From positions 1 through 44,663 of the forward strand of contig NZ_RCWE01000036.1 of the NCBI RefSeq assembly GCF_018448925.1: a stretch of 44,663 nt of DNA, read 5' to 3'. The position numbers were made by a program, and so were the translations under genes. A model generated the notes under the pieces. The model was not told where the DNA came from. It ran no database searches and saw only the letters and a program-made list of their open reading frames with translations. Positions 1-7,003 of this stretch are shown here, one piece after another (position 1 is the first letter of the stretch; every line of letters starts with the position of its first letter). The stretch is from Photorhabdus akhurstii (lineage in GTDB: Bacteria > Pseudomonadota > Gammaproteobacteria > Enterobacterales > Enterobacteriaceae).

Positions 1-1361
1 TGATTAAAGACCTGACTACCGACCCGAAAACCCATCAAGTCGATGTCGTCACCAATACTCTGGCCCATGCAATTCTGGGGGCAGTGGCCGCCGAAGTCAG
101 TGGTAACAATGCGCTGGCGGGCGCGGCAGGAGCGGCGGGCGGTGAACTGGCCGCGCGAGAACTGATGAAGCATATTCACGGCGAAAATGCTAAAGTCAGC
201 GACTTAAGTGAAGAGGAAAAACAGACCATCAGCACCCTCTCCACCCTGGCGGCAGGGCTGGCAGGCGGCATTGCCGGTGACTCCACCGGGAGCGCCGTCA
301 CCGGTGCCCAGGCCGGGAAGAATGCGGTGGAGAATAACTCACTGGCAGGTGACAAAGCCCGTCAATCCGTCAAAGAAAGCAAGGAATGGTGGCAAGCGCA
401 GATCAGAGAAAAATTGGGTGAAGGCACCACATCACAGATGATCAATGGTGCACTGAATGCGGTTGGTGATACCGGTGATTTTGTGATGGCTGGCGGGGAC
501 TATGCGCTTGATGGCGCTATGGCACTTGCCAGTTGTGCAACAGGTAGCAACTATTGTCAGACGGCCTTAAATGATGTTGAGGGCAAAAATCAGGCTGTCG
601 CCGGAAGTGTGAAGTCGTTAATGAATGGTGAGAGCTGGCAGGCCATCAAGGAAACGGCTAAAAAAGCAAGTGAGGGTGACCAGAGAGCGTTAGAAGCGAT
701 GGGCAGCATTCTTGTCAGTGTCATGACGAAGAAATCGCCTACGCTGGATAAAGTCCCGGTCGTTGTCAGCAAAACTGAAAACTCGCTTCCTCAATGGGCT
801 GCTGGAGAAGGGAAATTCAGCTCGAAAGAAACGGGTACGGTGACAAATGTTGAGCATCCGACAGGTAAGTTTGATGGTAAGTCACTACCTTATGAAAAAG
901 AAACAATTTTTGCAGATGGAATTCATTTTGCTTTAGAACAGAAGAAACATCTGACTACGTTTGATGGGATAACTAACAAAGGAGTGTATGGAACACATAA
1001 TGCAGATTTGTTTATCCAAGCGGCATCTGAAAATGGCATCAAAATCCTTAGTCAGACTCCAACAAGTATGAAAGGTATCACTGATATTTCGTATCAATTG
1101 CCAAAGAAAGATAGAACTGGAAAAATTATTGAGGGTGAGTACAAAGGTGGTAAACCGTTAACGAAAACAGTATATGACCCGAAAGTTTTCTCTGATCAAA
1201 AAATGCTAGAACTAGGTCAACAAGCTGCTTCTAGTGGTTATAAGCAAGCCATTTCCCAAGGTCGAAGAGAATATAAATCAACAGCAGGTGGTGTGACATT
1301 CCAAGTCTATCTGGATCAAGAAACAGGTAGGGTTATGAACTTTTTCCCAGCGGAGAAATAA
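1..1361 (+). CDS. cdiA: CdiA/haemagglutinin-type exoprotein, C-terminal part with toxin domain (5' end outside window)
   Basis: The frame is open from the window edge (first full codon at 3), so this is the end of a longer gene; the GTG at 84 is only internal. Glycine/alanine-rich segments lead to the pretoxin motif AVENNSLAG (codons near 330-360), the VENN motif after which CdiA C-terminal toxins are exchanged. A shared linker, [17 protein letters not shown], is encoded at about 834-884. After it the DNA becomes visibly more A+T-rich and encodes about 155 residues of effector domain, including [31 protein letters not shown] and a C-terminal [11 protein letters not shown]. The role is known from the family: delivery of the C-terminal toxin into neighbouring cells. 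The toxin fold is less sure. The histidines, the Lys/Thr-rich tail and the type of immunity gene suggest an RNase of the BECR/EndoU kind. The downstream immunity gene starts 3 bp after the stop. Confidence 0.85.
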   Translation, partial: IKDLTTDPKTHQVDVVTNTLAHAILGAVAAEVSGNNALAGAAGAAGGELAARELMKHIHGENAKVSDLSEEEKQTISTLSTLAAGLAGGIAGDSTGSAVTGAQAGKNAVENNSLAGDKARQSVKESKEWWQAQIREKLGEGTTSQMINGALNAVGDTGDFVMAGGDYALDGAMALASCATGSNYCQTALNDVEGKNQAVAGSVKSLMNGESWQAIKETAKKASEGDQRALEAMGSILVSVMTKKSPTLDKVPVVVSKTENSLPQWAAGEGKFSSKETGTVTNVEHPTGKFDGKSLPYEKETIFADGIHFALEQKKHLTTFDGITNKGVYGTHNADLFIQAASENGIKILSQTPTSMKGITDISYQLPKKDRTGKIIEGEYKGGKPLTKTVYDPKVFSDQKMLELGQQAASSGYKQAISQGRREYKSTAGGVTFQVYLDQETGRVMNFFPAEK

Positions 1362-1364
1362 GAA

Positions 1365-1775
1365 ATGAACAATAAACAACTTTTCGAAAAAAATGATTAC
1401 GACAATGATTCTGAATGGGAAATGATGAATAAACAACTTTTCGGAAAAGTAGACTATAACAATGACCCTGAGTGGGTGATGAAAGAATTTTTTAATTCTA
1501 TATATTTACAACGTAAATTTTTATGGGCTTTACCATTTATTGTGAAAAAATGTGGATGTTGTGTTAATGAAACTGATTGCACTTTTCCAGATTTAGAAGA
1601 CTCAGATCCCGCATACCATTTTGAAGGAATTATGTTCAGTGTTTATAGTGGGGAAATTATCGTTCCTGAGTCAGTCGGTTTTGAGTATGTCAGAATGGCA
1701 TGTGAAAAATATCTTCAATTACATCCAGAAGATGCAGATCAGGTAAATTCATTACTCACTCAATTGCCTTGTTAA
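1365..1775 (+). CDS. cdiI: CDI immunity protein (CdiI, RNase-toxin type)
   Basis: A 136-aa acidic cytoplasmic protein directly downstream of the toxin, the standard position for the cognate immunity protein. The body (FNSIYLQRKF, FEGIMFSVYSGEIIVPE, YVRMACEKYLQLHPED) resembles proteins I know as ribonuclease-toxin immunity protein CdiI. It should bind and neutralise the adjacent toxin. Oddity: the first 20 codons are imperfectly duplicated (MNNKQLFEKNDYDNDSEWEM then MNKQLFGKVDYNNDPEWVM), and the second copy begins with its own ATG near 1425. The family's usual N-terminus corresponds to one copy only, so either ATG could be used. A hairpin terminator follows within 10 bp. Confidence 0.75.
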   Translation: MNNKQLFEKNDYDNDSEWEMMNKQLFGKVDYNNDPEWVMKEFFNSIYLQRKFLWALPFIVKKCGCCVNETDCTFPDLEDSDPAYHFEGIMFSVYSGEIIVPESVGFEYVRMACEKYLQLHPEDADQVNSLLTQLPC

Positions 1776-1780
1776 CGCCA

Positions 1781-1813
1781 GATCCCAGCCAAGTGCTGGG
1801 ATCTTCCTTTTTA
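1781..1813 (+). terminator. Rho-independent terminator after cdiI
   Basis: Perfect 9-bp stem GATCCCAGC / GCTGGGATC with a 5-nt loop, followed by a T-rich run (TTCCTTTTT). It starts 6 bp after the cdiI stop and closes the first toxin-immunity cassette. Confidence 0.85.
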
Positions 1814-1900
1814 GCCGTCAGCCATTATCAACCAGCCGGATAATCAACTGCCCCCGTTCCACGGGATATAGTCGCGGTAGGAATAGCCGTTACCGGCTAC

Positions 1901-1945
1901 CCCCCGCACAGATCTGGACGTGCGCTACTAACGCATCCGGCTCCT
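1901..1945 (-). mobile_element. Degenerate group II intron domain V remnant
   Basis: On the minus strand positions 1943-1911 read GAGCCGGATGCG, a TTAGTAG loop, then CGCACGTCCAGATC. This matches the plan of a group II intron domain V: an AGC-containing 5' strand, a two-base CG bulge, and a terminal hairpin, followed by a G-run. Two base pairs of the lower stem are broken, and no intron-encoded reverse transcriptase is present, so this is a fragment. It lies in the 235-bp gap between two toxin cassettes. Confidence 0.55.
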
Positions 1946-2010
1946 ACCTCGGGTGTTTGGCGTAAAAGCGCTGCAAAGGATAAGGATGCACAATTCGGGG
2001 GGACGAACAG

Positions 2011-2559
2011 GTGATCAAAGAGATGGTTGATACCAATATCCGTAATCAGCAAGAAATGATGAATTTCTGCAACAGCAGCCCGACCCAGTGTGCACAGAAG
2101 TATGGTTATCTGGTTGATCAGTGGCCGGTGTTTGAACGTACCCTCAAAAATATGGACCGGGATGGTACGTTACCCAATGAGTTCAAAAACTACCTACCTG
2201 CGGTGAATACGTTAAGTCAGGTCGCCACAGGCGAACTCGGCTGGACAAAACGCTTTGAGGCGATGGGCATGAGTCCTGAAACGGCCCAGGCAATGGCGAT
2301 GACATTACCGATTGTGGTTGAGGGAACCAGAGGAGCGAAATCTTCACCATCATCTTCGAAAGTCACGGCAAATAGCCAAGGCACTAATTGGAAAGCCGGT
2401 GAAGGGCAATACAGTCAGAAGAATCAGGGAACGGTGACGAATGTTGAGCATCCGACGGGTAAGTTTGATGGGAAGTCTGTGCCTAATGTTAATAAAGGGA
2501 TTAGCGCTGCTCAATCTGATAAGATAGCCGCTCAAGCACAGCAAAATCTCTTAAATTAA
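2011..2559 (+). CDS. Orphan CdiA-CT cassette: pretoxin region
   Basis: GTG-started frame of 182 codons with no N-terminal exoprotein, so it is an orphan C-terminal module rather than a full CdiA. It contains a cysteine-bearing pretoxin segment (FCNSSPTQCAQKYGYLVDQ), a helical stretch, and the same boundary linker as the first toxin, [17 protein letters not shown], encoded at 2428-2478. It ends at TAA 2557-2559 after AAQAQQNLLN, exactly where the toxin domain should begin. The deaminase domain follows in a different frame from an overlapping ATG (TAATG). Modules like this are thought to act as a silent store that can recombine onto the expressed cdiA through the shared linker. Expression as it stands is doubtful. 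Confidence 0.65.
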   Translation: MIKEMVDTNIRNQQEMMNFCNSSPTQCAQKYGYLVDQWPVFERTLKNMDRDGTLPNEFKNYLPAVNTLSQVATGELGWTKRFEAMGMSPETAQAMAMTLPIVVEGTRGAKSSPSSSKVTANSQGTNWKAGEGQYSQKNQGTVTNVEHPTGKFDGKSVPNVNKGISAAQSDKIAAQAQQNLLN

Positions 2560-2939
2560 TGGATTTACATCTAAGTCACAGGCAAGTTAAGAACGCAACA
2601 ATGGTTGGTGCATATGATCCAGTGACAGGAAAAATAGCTACAGGTAGTAGCAACTCTAAAATAACAGCAGAAGCATTACATCCGGACACTGTTAAATACA
2701 TTGAAAAACAATTAAATGTTAAGATTGAAGAATTCACAAGTTTTTGTAAAAACAAAGCGGGTGCTTGTGCTGAAGTTTCTGCTGCGGATCAATTAGTCAG
2801 ACAAGGTGTAAATCCATCTAGAATTAAATTTACTGATGCACTAAGGCCCAGAGATGTCTGGAGGAAAGACAATATTCCTTCTGATGCTATCATCCCACCG
2901 TGTGCAAACTGTGCGGTAAGTTGGCCAAAAGGAAAATAG
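2559..2939 (+). CDS. YwqJ-like deaminase-fold toxin domain (frame-separated from its pretoxin part)
   Basis: 126 codons. The zinc-site signatures of the deaminase superfamily are visible: ACAEVSAADQ (C-A-E motif, near residues 70-73) and IIPPCANCAV (PCxxC, near residues 113-118). The arrangement resembles YwqJ-type polymorphic-toxin deaminases, which act on nucleic-acid bases. Substrate is unknown. The first dozen codons (HLSHRQ) look like out-of-frame reading: the frame between, at 2558-2590, reads NGFTSKSQAS, a sensible continuation of the upstream protein. Two small frameshifts therefore probably separate this domain from the pretoxin part. The immunity gene starts 2 bp after the stop. Confidence 0.65.
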   Translation: MDLHLSHRQVKNATMVGAYDPVTGKIATGSSNSKITAEALHPDTVKYIEKQLNVKIEEFTSFCKNKAGACAEVSAADQLVRQGVNPSRIKFTDALRPRDVWRKDNIPSDAIIPPCANCAVSWPKGK

Positions 2940-2941
2940 AC

Positions 2942-3547
2942 ATGACAATATTGAATGAAAACTGGAAGCCAGAATTTGGAACAATATTTACTTGGTTCGC
3001 AATGGATAAGAATGGAAGAATTGCCGTGATGGTTAATAATTGTTTTGGCGATTTACCTAAAAAAATATTATCAATTAGCGATGCAGAGTCACTTCTTGAT
3101 CAATTAACGGAATATATGTGGGAAGAATCATCATGTTTTACTAATTATCCTCAAAATAAAAATGGGCATTTTTCGGTTGATTTATATTCATCTTGGCGTA
3201 ACAGAGATAACCAGTCCAAAGCAGATATTGTTGAAAATCTTAAGAATAGTTTAGTTGAATCAGGTCATTACAGTGAAACTAATTTACCTGTTAATAAAGG
3301 TTTTTTTGTTTATCATGGTGTGGAGGGTAGTTATGCAGGGGAAGACTATCCAATAGGCTATGATGATGAAACCAAAATGGGAGACTATTTTAGGTATCTA
3401 ATGCCAACGGTTTATGCATCAATCGATGACTTTCCCAAAGAGTTACACCGAGGCATTGCGGTATCTGATACAGTAGATTTTACTGTTGATCGTTTACTGG
3501 ATAATGATCTTATCAATACCTATTTCACGCGAATGTACTCAGAGTAA
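2942..3547 (+). CDS. Probable immunity protein for the deaminase-type toxin
   Basis: I do not recognise the family. It is a 201-aa soluble protein rich in aromatic and acidic residues (FGTIFTWFAMDKNGRIAVMVNN, YHGVEGSYAGEDYPIGYDDETK), with no signal peptide or membrane segment. The function comes from position: ATG at 2942 is 2 bp after the deaminase-domain stop, the normal toxin-immunity arrangement. An in-frame start at 2900 would overlap the toxin and give a Cys-rich leader, so 2942 is preferred. Coding DNA is A+T-rich like other immunity genes here. Confidence 0.6.
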   Translation: MTILNENWKPEFGTIFTWFAMDKNGRIAVMVNNCFGDLPKKILSISDAESLLDQLTEYMWEESSCFTNYPQNKNGHFSVDLYSSWRNRDNQSKADIVENLKNSLVESGHYSETNLPVNKGFFVYHGVEGSYAGEDYPIGYDDETKMGDYFRYLMPTVYASIDDFPKELHRGIAVSDTVDFTVDRLLDNDLINTYFTRMYSE

Positions 3548-3578
3548 ATAAAAATACAGATCCCGGCCTTATAAATCG

Positions 3579-3689
3579 CCCCCGAAAGTTGGACACCCAA
3601 CAAGTAGGGGGAAGTTCTGTATGGAGAATTACAGTAAGCATTTATTTAAGTGCAAAATCGCTCAATATTATCTTTCTACCGCCAGATGA
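3579..3689 (+). mobile_element. IS3-family insertion sequence remnant (left end and start of orfA)
   Basis: The sequence CCCCCGAAAGTTGGACACCC resembles the terminal repeat of IS3-type elements (GTTGGACA core). Forty bases on, an ATG at 3621 opens a 22-codon frame, MENYSKHLFKCKIAQYYL, then stops. The pattern YSxxFKxxIxxYYL is typical of the first residues of IS3/IS150 OrfA. Nothing of the remaining transposase is present. A second GTTGGACAG-containing end-like sequence occurs at about 4545-4565 in the same orientation. Confidence 0.45.
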
Positions 3690-3718
3690 GATAACCAGAT
3701 GCTTACGCTTTATTCAGA

Positions 3719-3829
3719 GTGGACAAAGTGGATTTAACCGCCCAACAGGGCATCACTAACCTCGGTGGACAAATTCAGGGCCGGGGTATCACCAGCGCTT
3801 CTACCCTGCGAGGAGAGATACCCTTTTGC
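3719..3829 (+). pseudogene. Scrap of filamentous-haemagglutinin/CdiA repeat
   Basis: About 30 codons read VDLTAQQGITNLGGQIQGRG, the repeat style of the FHA/CdiA beta-helix (DITNLGGQIQG units). It has no exoprotein context: an IS3-like remnant lies upstream and an immunity-type gene in the same frame downstream. It is a leftover from recombination among haemagglutinin genes and not a functional protein. Confidence 0.6.
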
Positions 3830-4498
3830 ATGTCAAAAAGACAGAGAAATGAAAAAATGTGGCCTTTAACTGATAAGTTATTATCTATTTGTAGTAACGA
3901 TATTTCTTCTGTTAAGTCAGAAAAATACATTACTTCTGTTTATGGGCCATCATTAGTAGATGAATTAAGTTGTCTATTAACGAAAAAAAATGGATTTTAT
4001 GGGTTCGAGTCAGCTTTACGAGTTTTTCCATATGAAACAGTGAACGAAGAAATTGGCCTAATAGACTGGAATAACAATGAACTATGGATTGACTCATATG
4101 AAGATATGGCTAAAGACGCTCTTTTTTTTGCAGAAGATATCTTTGGAAATCAGTTTTGTTTAAAAGATAATTACATCTATGCATTCGATCCTGAAACAGG
4201 TTTATTTGATAAGTTGGCTGAAAGCATAAATGAATGGTGTGGAATTATATTGGAAGATTATGAAGTCCTAACTGGGTATTCTTTAGCGCATTCTTGGCAA
4301 AAAATTAATGGCCCTATTCAATCTGGTTATCGTTTAATACCTAAAACTCCCTTCGTTGCTGGCGGAGAATATGAATTGGGAAATCTTCATTTATCCCGAT
4401 CATTTGAAGCCATGAGAATTAGAGCTAATTTTGCTCTGCAAATACGGAATATCTCTGATGGAGAGAGTATAAAAATAGGTATAACAGATTGCAGATAA
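3830..4498 (+). CDS. SUKH/SMI1-KNR4-like immunity protein, orphan
   Basis: 222 codons from ATG 3830; the frame continues upstream into a haemagglutinin scrap, so the start is uncertain (ATG 3857 is the alternative). The protein has the feel of a SMI1/KNR4 (SUKH) or Tdi1-like immunity protein: FYGFESALRVFPYE, WNNNELWIDSYEDMAKDALFFAEDIFGNQFCLKD, then YAFDPETGLFDKLAESINEW. A C-terminal half (GYRLIPKTPFVAGGEYELGNL) follows. Such proteins neutralise CDI or T6SS toxins. No matching toxin lies beside it, so it is an orphan, perhaps protecting against toxins of related strains. Family assignment is from motif style only. Confidence 0.5.
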   Translation: MSKRQRNEKMWPLTDKLLSICSNDISSVKSEKYITSVYGPSLVDELSCLLTKKNGFYGFESALRVFPYETVNEEIGLIDWNNNELWIDSYEDMAKDALFFAEDIFGNQFCLKDNYIYAFDPETGLFDKLAESINEWCGIILEDYEVLTGYSLAHSWQKINGPIQSGYRLIPKTPFVAGGEYELGNLHLSRSFEAMRIRANFALQIRNISDGESIKIGITDCR

Positions 4499-6202
4499 TA
4501 TGCAATTTATAGCAAATTGAAATGGAATCCTAACCAATATGAAGTGACTCATAAAGTTGGACAGTTTATACTACGCGGCTAATGATACCGGAGTCAGTAA
4601 CTTCACTAGAATCAGGCCATTTAATTTTGAGCAAGAATCTCAGTTGCTGACAAACCTATTTAAAATACGGAGTATTATCATTATATAAACAAGGATAAAA
4701 GGTCTGGTAGATTAATCAGCCAGAAAGGTGATAACAGTTGGAGAGGTATTTAAGTATTACCAGAGCACGAAAACAGTTTGGAAGGTAACGGTATGAATTG
4801 ATTTTAACCCTAGATCACATTAAAGACATAAAAAACAGAATAGTTTAAATCAAATCGTAGACTATACTGATTAAAGCCGTTTAATCCAGAGTATTTTACA
4901 GCTTTACATAATAAATTAAAAACAATAACACCGCAATTAACCAGACTTGTATTCTGTTAAATCATTCACTTGAACTTTTTTATAACCGGCTATTTAACTG
5001 GTTTATGGCAAAGTTTATACCATTTAAAAACGTTATTAAAATCCATTCCTTTGGGAAAATAGATTGTCTGATTAAATTATTCATATGATTACCTTCCTTT
5101 TTTCTAGGAATATGAATATTAATAAAACCCATTCTTTCTTGTTTTTCACTGAAATATTTATGATGGGCAGGTTTTAAACTACTATTAAAAGTCATTTTTT
5201 TAATCTCCGGTTTTAATCGGCACAAGGTTTTAACCATTATTTTTATCCTTTCCGCATTTTATTTTTACTAGCTCTGTTTTACTGGTAATCCTGAGTGTTT
5301 TTTATAAACCAACCAGTAAATAGCCTGACGACATTAAAGATACCCCTTGATGTTTTCTCGGATAAACCCTCTTTCTTAAAAAAGCTTAAATCCTACCCAA
5401 TTAACCGTTTTATCTCTTTTTTATTGCATTATTTTATAGCTTAAGTCTTAAAATGACGGTGATAAAACATTTAACTTTCAGTTCATTAAAAAACTTTCCC
5501 TATCGTGCTGATTTCTTTTTAACTTTCCGTTAATGGTTAATGGATTTCGATTAAATGTCATTAACCATTCTGCCAAAAAGTGGAATTTATCACTTTAAAT
5601 CAATATGTTATATAATACCTCTAATCTATCCGCATTCGTATTTTCAAATGGTTATGGCCGTAATCACTCTATGCCTTTTAAAAATCTGGCATTAATAGAG
5701 TACCTGTTTTTTTACCCCTTAGCTGATTAATCACCGATAAAAAGGATTTTACGATCGCTAGAAAAGATTTAATGAATGGTATTTACGTTTTATAGCCCCT
5801 ATTTACCCTCCCCGTTTTCATTAAATTGTCATTCAGTTTTCTCGTTTTTCCTTTTCCTGTATTTTATTTTTCAGGTTTAAAACCATAGAAGGTAACAGAT
5901 CAACTGATGGTATTAAGATCAAAACCCATTTTTTAAATCATTTTTAAAATCCGGTTAATCCTGTTAAATGTTTTGAATCAGTTCAGGGATATGTAAACAC
6001 TAAGGTTTTTCAAAGATTAGCTGATGATGTTAAAAATCCTTTTGAGAATAGTTCATTATGTTTTTTCCTTAATTAAATGAAAGTCACAGAAAACAGGAAA
6101 AACTTCATAAACTATGTGAATAAAACACGTTTCCGTTTAACTCGAAGGCCCTCTCCCGTTTATCTATGAGGTTGCTTGCCAATCTGTATTCATTTTATTA
6201 TA
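4499..6202. other. A+T-rich, almost gene-free stretch
   Basis: Apart from the doubtful minus-strand frame at 4980-5237, I see no convincing coding sequence on either strand. An IS3-end-like GTTGGACAG sits near 4557. The rest is low-complexity T/A-rich DNA with scattered short homopolymers. It separates the toxin cassettes from the FitAB pair and looks like decayed or foreign DNA. Confidence 0.6.
4980..5237 (-). CDS. Doubtful small protein in an A+T-rich gap
   Basis: An 85-codon frame with no recognised family. The case for it is ribosome-binding sequence: AAAGGATAAAAATAATG precedes the start. Two further in-frame ATGs also have good Shine-Dalgarno sequences: CCGGAG 9 nt before the ATG near 5195, and AAGGAAGG before the ATG near 5087. 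The protein is basic at the N-terminus (RLKPEIKK, IPRKKEGNH) and hydrophobic near the end (WILITFLNGINFAINQ). It could be a small membrane-associated peptide or chance. The surroundings lack other genes. Confidence 0.3.
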   Translation of the reverse strand: MVKTLCRLKPEIKKMTFNSSLKPAHHKYFSEKQERMGFINIHIPRKKEGNHMNNLIRQSIFPKEWILITFLNGINFAINQLNSRL

Positions 6203-6220
6203 TTGAATGCATTGTATGCA
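6203..6220 (+). promoter_or_regulatory. Putative FitA operator (adjacent direct repeats)
   Basis: Two abutting 9-mers, TTGAATGCA and TTGTATGCA (8 of 9 identical), lie 17 bp before the fitA start, over the probable -10 region. Ribbon-helix-helix antitoxins of the FitA/VapB type bind short repeats of this kind to repress their own operon. A good ribosome site (AGGAG, 7 nt from ATG) follows. Confidence 0.5.
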
Positions 6221-6237
6221 AATATAGGAGATGAATT

Positions 6238-6492
6238 ATGGCAATGATGACTGTCAGGAACATCCCTGATGAAGTACACCGTGCTTTACGAGTACGTGCT
6301 GCTATTCATGGCCGCAGTGCTGAAGCCGAAGTACGCGCCATTCTGGAAGAATCCGTAAAAGCCGAAGGTCGGATCAAGTTAGGATCGATGCTAGCTGAAA
6401 TTGGCCGCCAATCCAAGTTAACCGATGAGGAGTTTACAGCCATTGAGCAAATACGTGACAAAATTCCTGCTAACCCGATGAATTTTGAATGA
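6238..6492 (+). CDS. fitA: FitA-type ribbon-helix-helix antitoxin
   Basis: 84 aa. The N-terminus MTVRNIPDEVHRALRVRAAIHGRSAEAEVRAILEE is a ribbon-helix-helix DNA-binding domain close to Neisseria FitA (VIRNLSEATHNALKFRA...), also called StbC/VapB. The C-terminal tail (LGSMLAEIGRQ) should wrap the toxin. It neutralises the PIN nuclease encoded next and, with it, represses the operon. AGGAG lies 7 nt upstream of the chosen ATG. The stop overlaps the toxin start (ATGA), giving translational coupling. Confidence 0.9.
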   Translation: MAMMTVRNIPDEVHRALRVRAAIHGRSAEAEVRAILEESVKAEGRIKLGSMLAEIGRQSKLTDEEFTAIEQIRDKIPANPMNFE

Positions 6493-6908
6493 TTATACTG
6501 GATACTAACGTGATTTCGGAACCACTGCGTCAGGCTCCTGAATCACGTGTCATTAAGTGGCTAGACGCACAACCGATTGAAACCCTATATCTGTCGGCAA
6601 TAACCGTAGCCGAACTGCGCTTTGGTTTGGCTTCACTGCCCATAGGGAAACGCCGCGATAAATTGCAGGAGAACCTGGAAAAGCAGGTATTACCCTTGTT
6701 CACCGGACGTGTATTATCATTCGACATGTCAGCGTCACAATCTTATAGTGAACTTATGGCAAAAGCCCGGATCGCCGGTTTGGCAATCAGCGTGGCAGAT
6801 GGATATATCGCTGCAACTGCCGCCGCAAATGGCATGATAGTTGCCACACGAGATGTTAGCCTGTTCGAGGCAGCTGGTGTGAACGTGATCAATCCCTGGG
6901 AGAATTAG
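6489..6908 (+). CDS. fitB: FitB/VapC-family PIN-domain RNase toxin
   Basis: 139 aa, full length for the family. PIN-domain acidic residues are all present: D5 (MIILDTNVISEPL), E42 (ITVAELRFG), D104 (SVADGYIAATAA) and D122 (ATRDVSLF). The protein ends in the typical VINPWEN. It is very similar in plan to Neisseria FitB. PIN toxins are Mg-dependent RNases (VapC members cleave tRNA or rRNA). The ATG overlaps the antitoxin stop. The pair lies beside the helicase-nuclease unit in accessory DNA, where it may stabilise the region. Confidence 0.92.
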   Translation: MIILDTNVISEPLRQAPESRVIKWLDAQPIETLYLSAITVAELRFGLASLPIGKRRDKLQENLEKQVLPLFTGRVLSFDMSASQSYSELMAKARIAGLAISVADGYIAATAAANGMIVATRDVSLFEAAGVNVINPWEN

Positions 6909-7003
6909 CAGGCAACTTTATTTGGCACCGTGACTTTTAGCATAGCCTCGGTGCCGCCGGTGTAATCCTTCCGCTTTTTCGGAGAAAATCTTTTAATTTC
7001 CAC

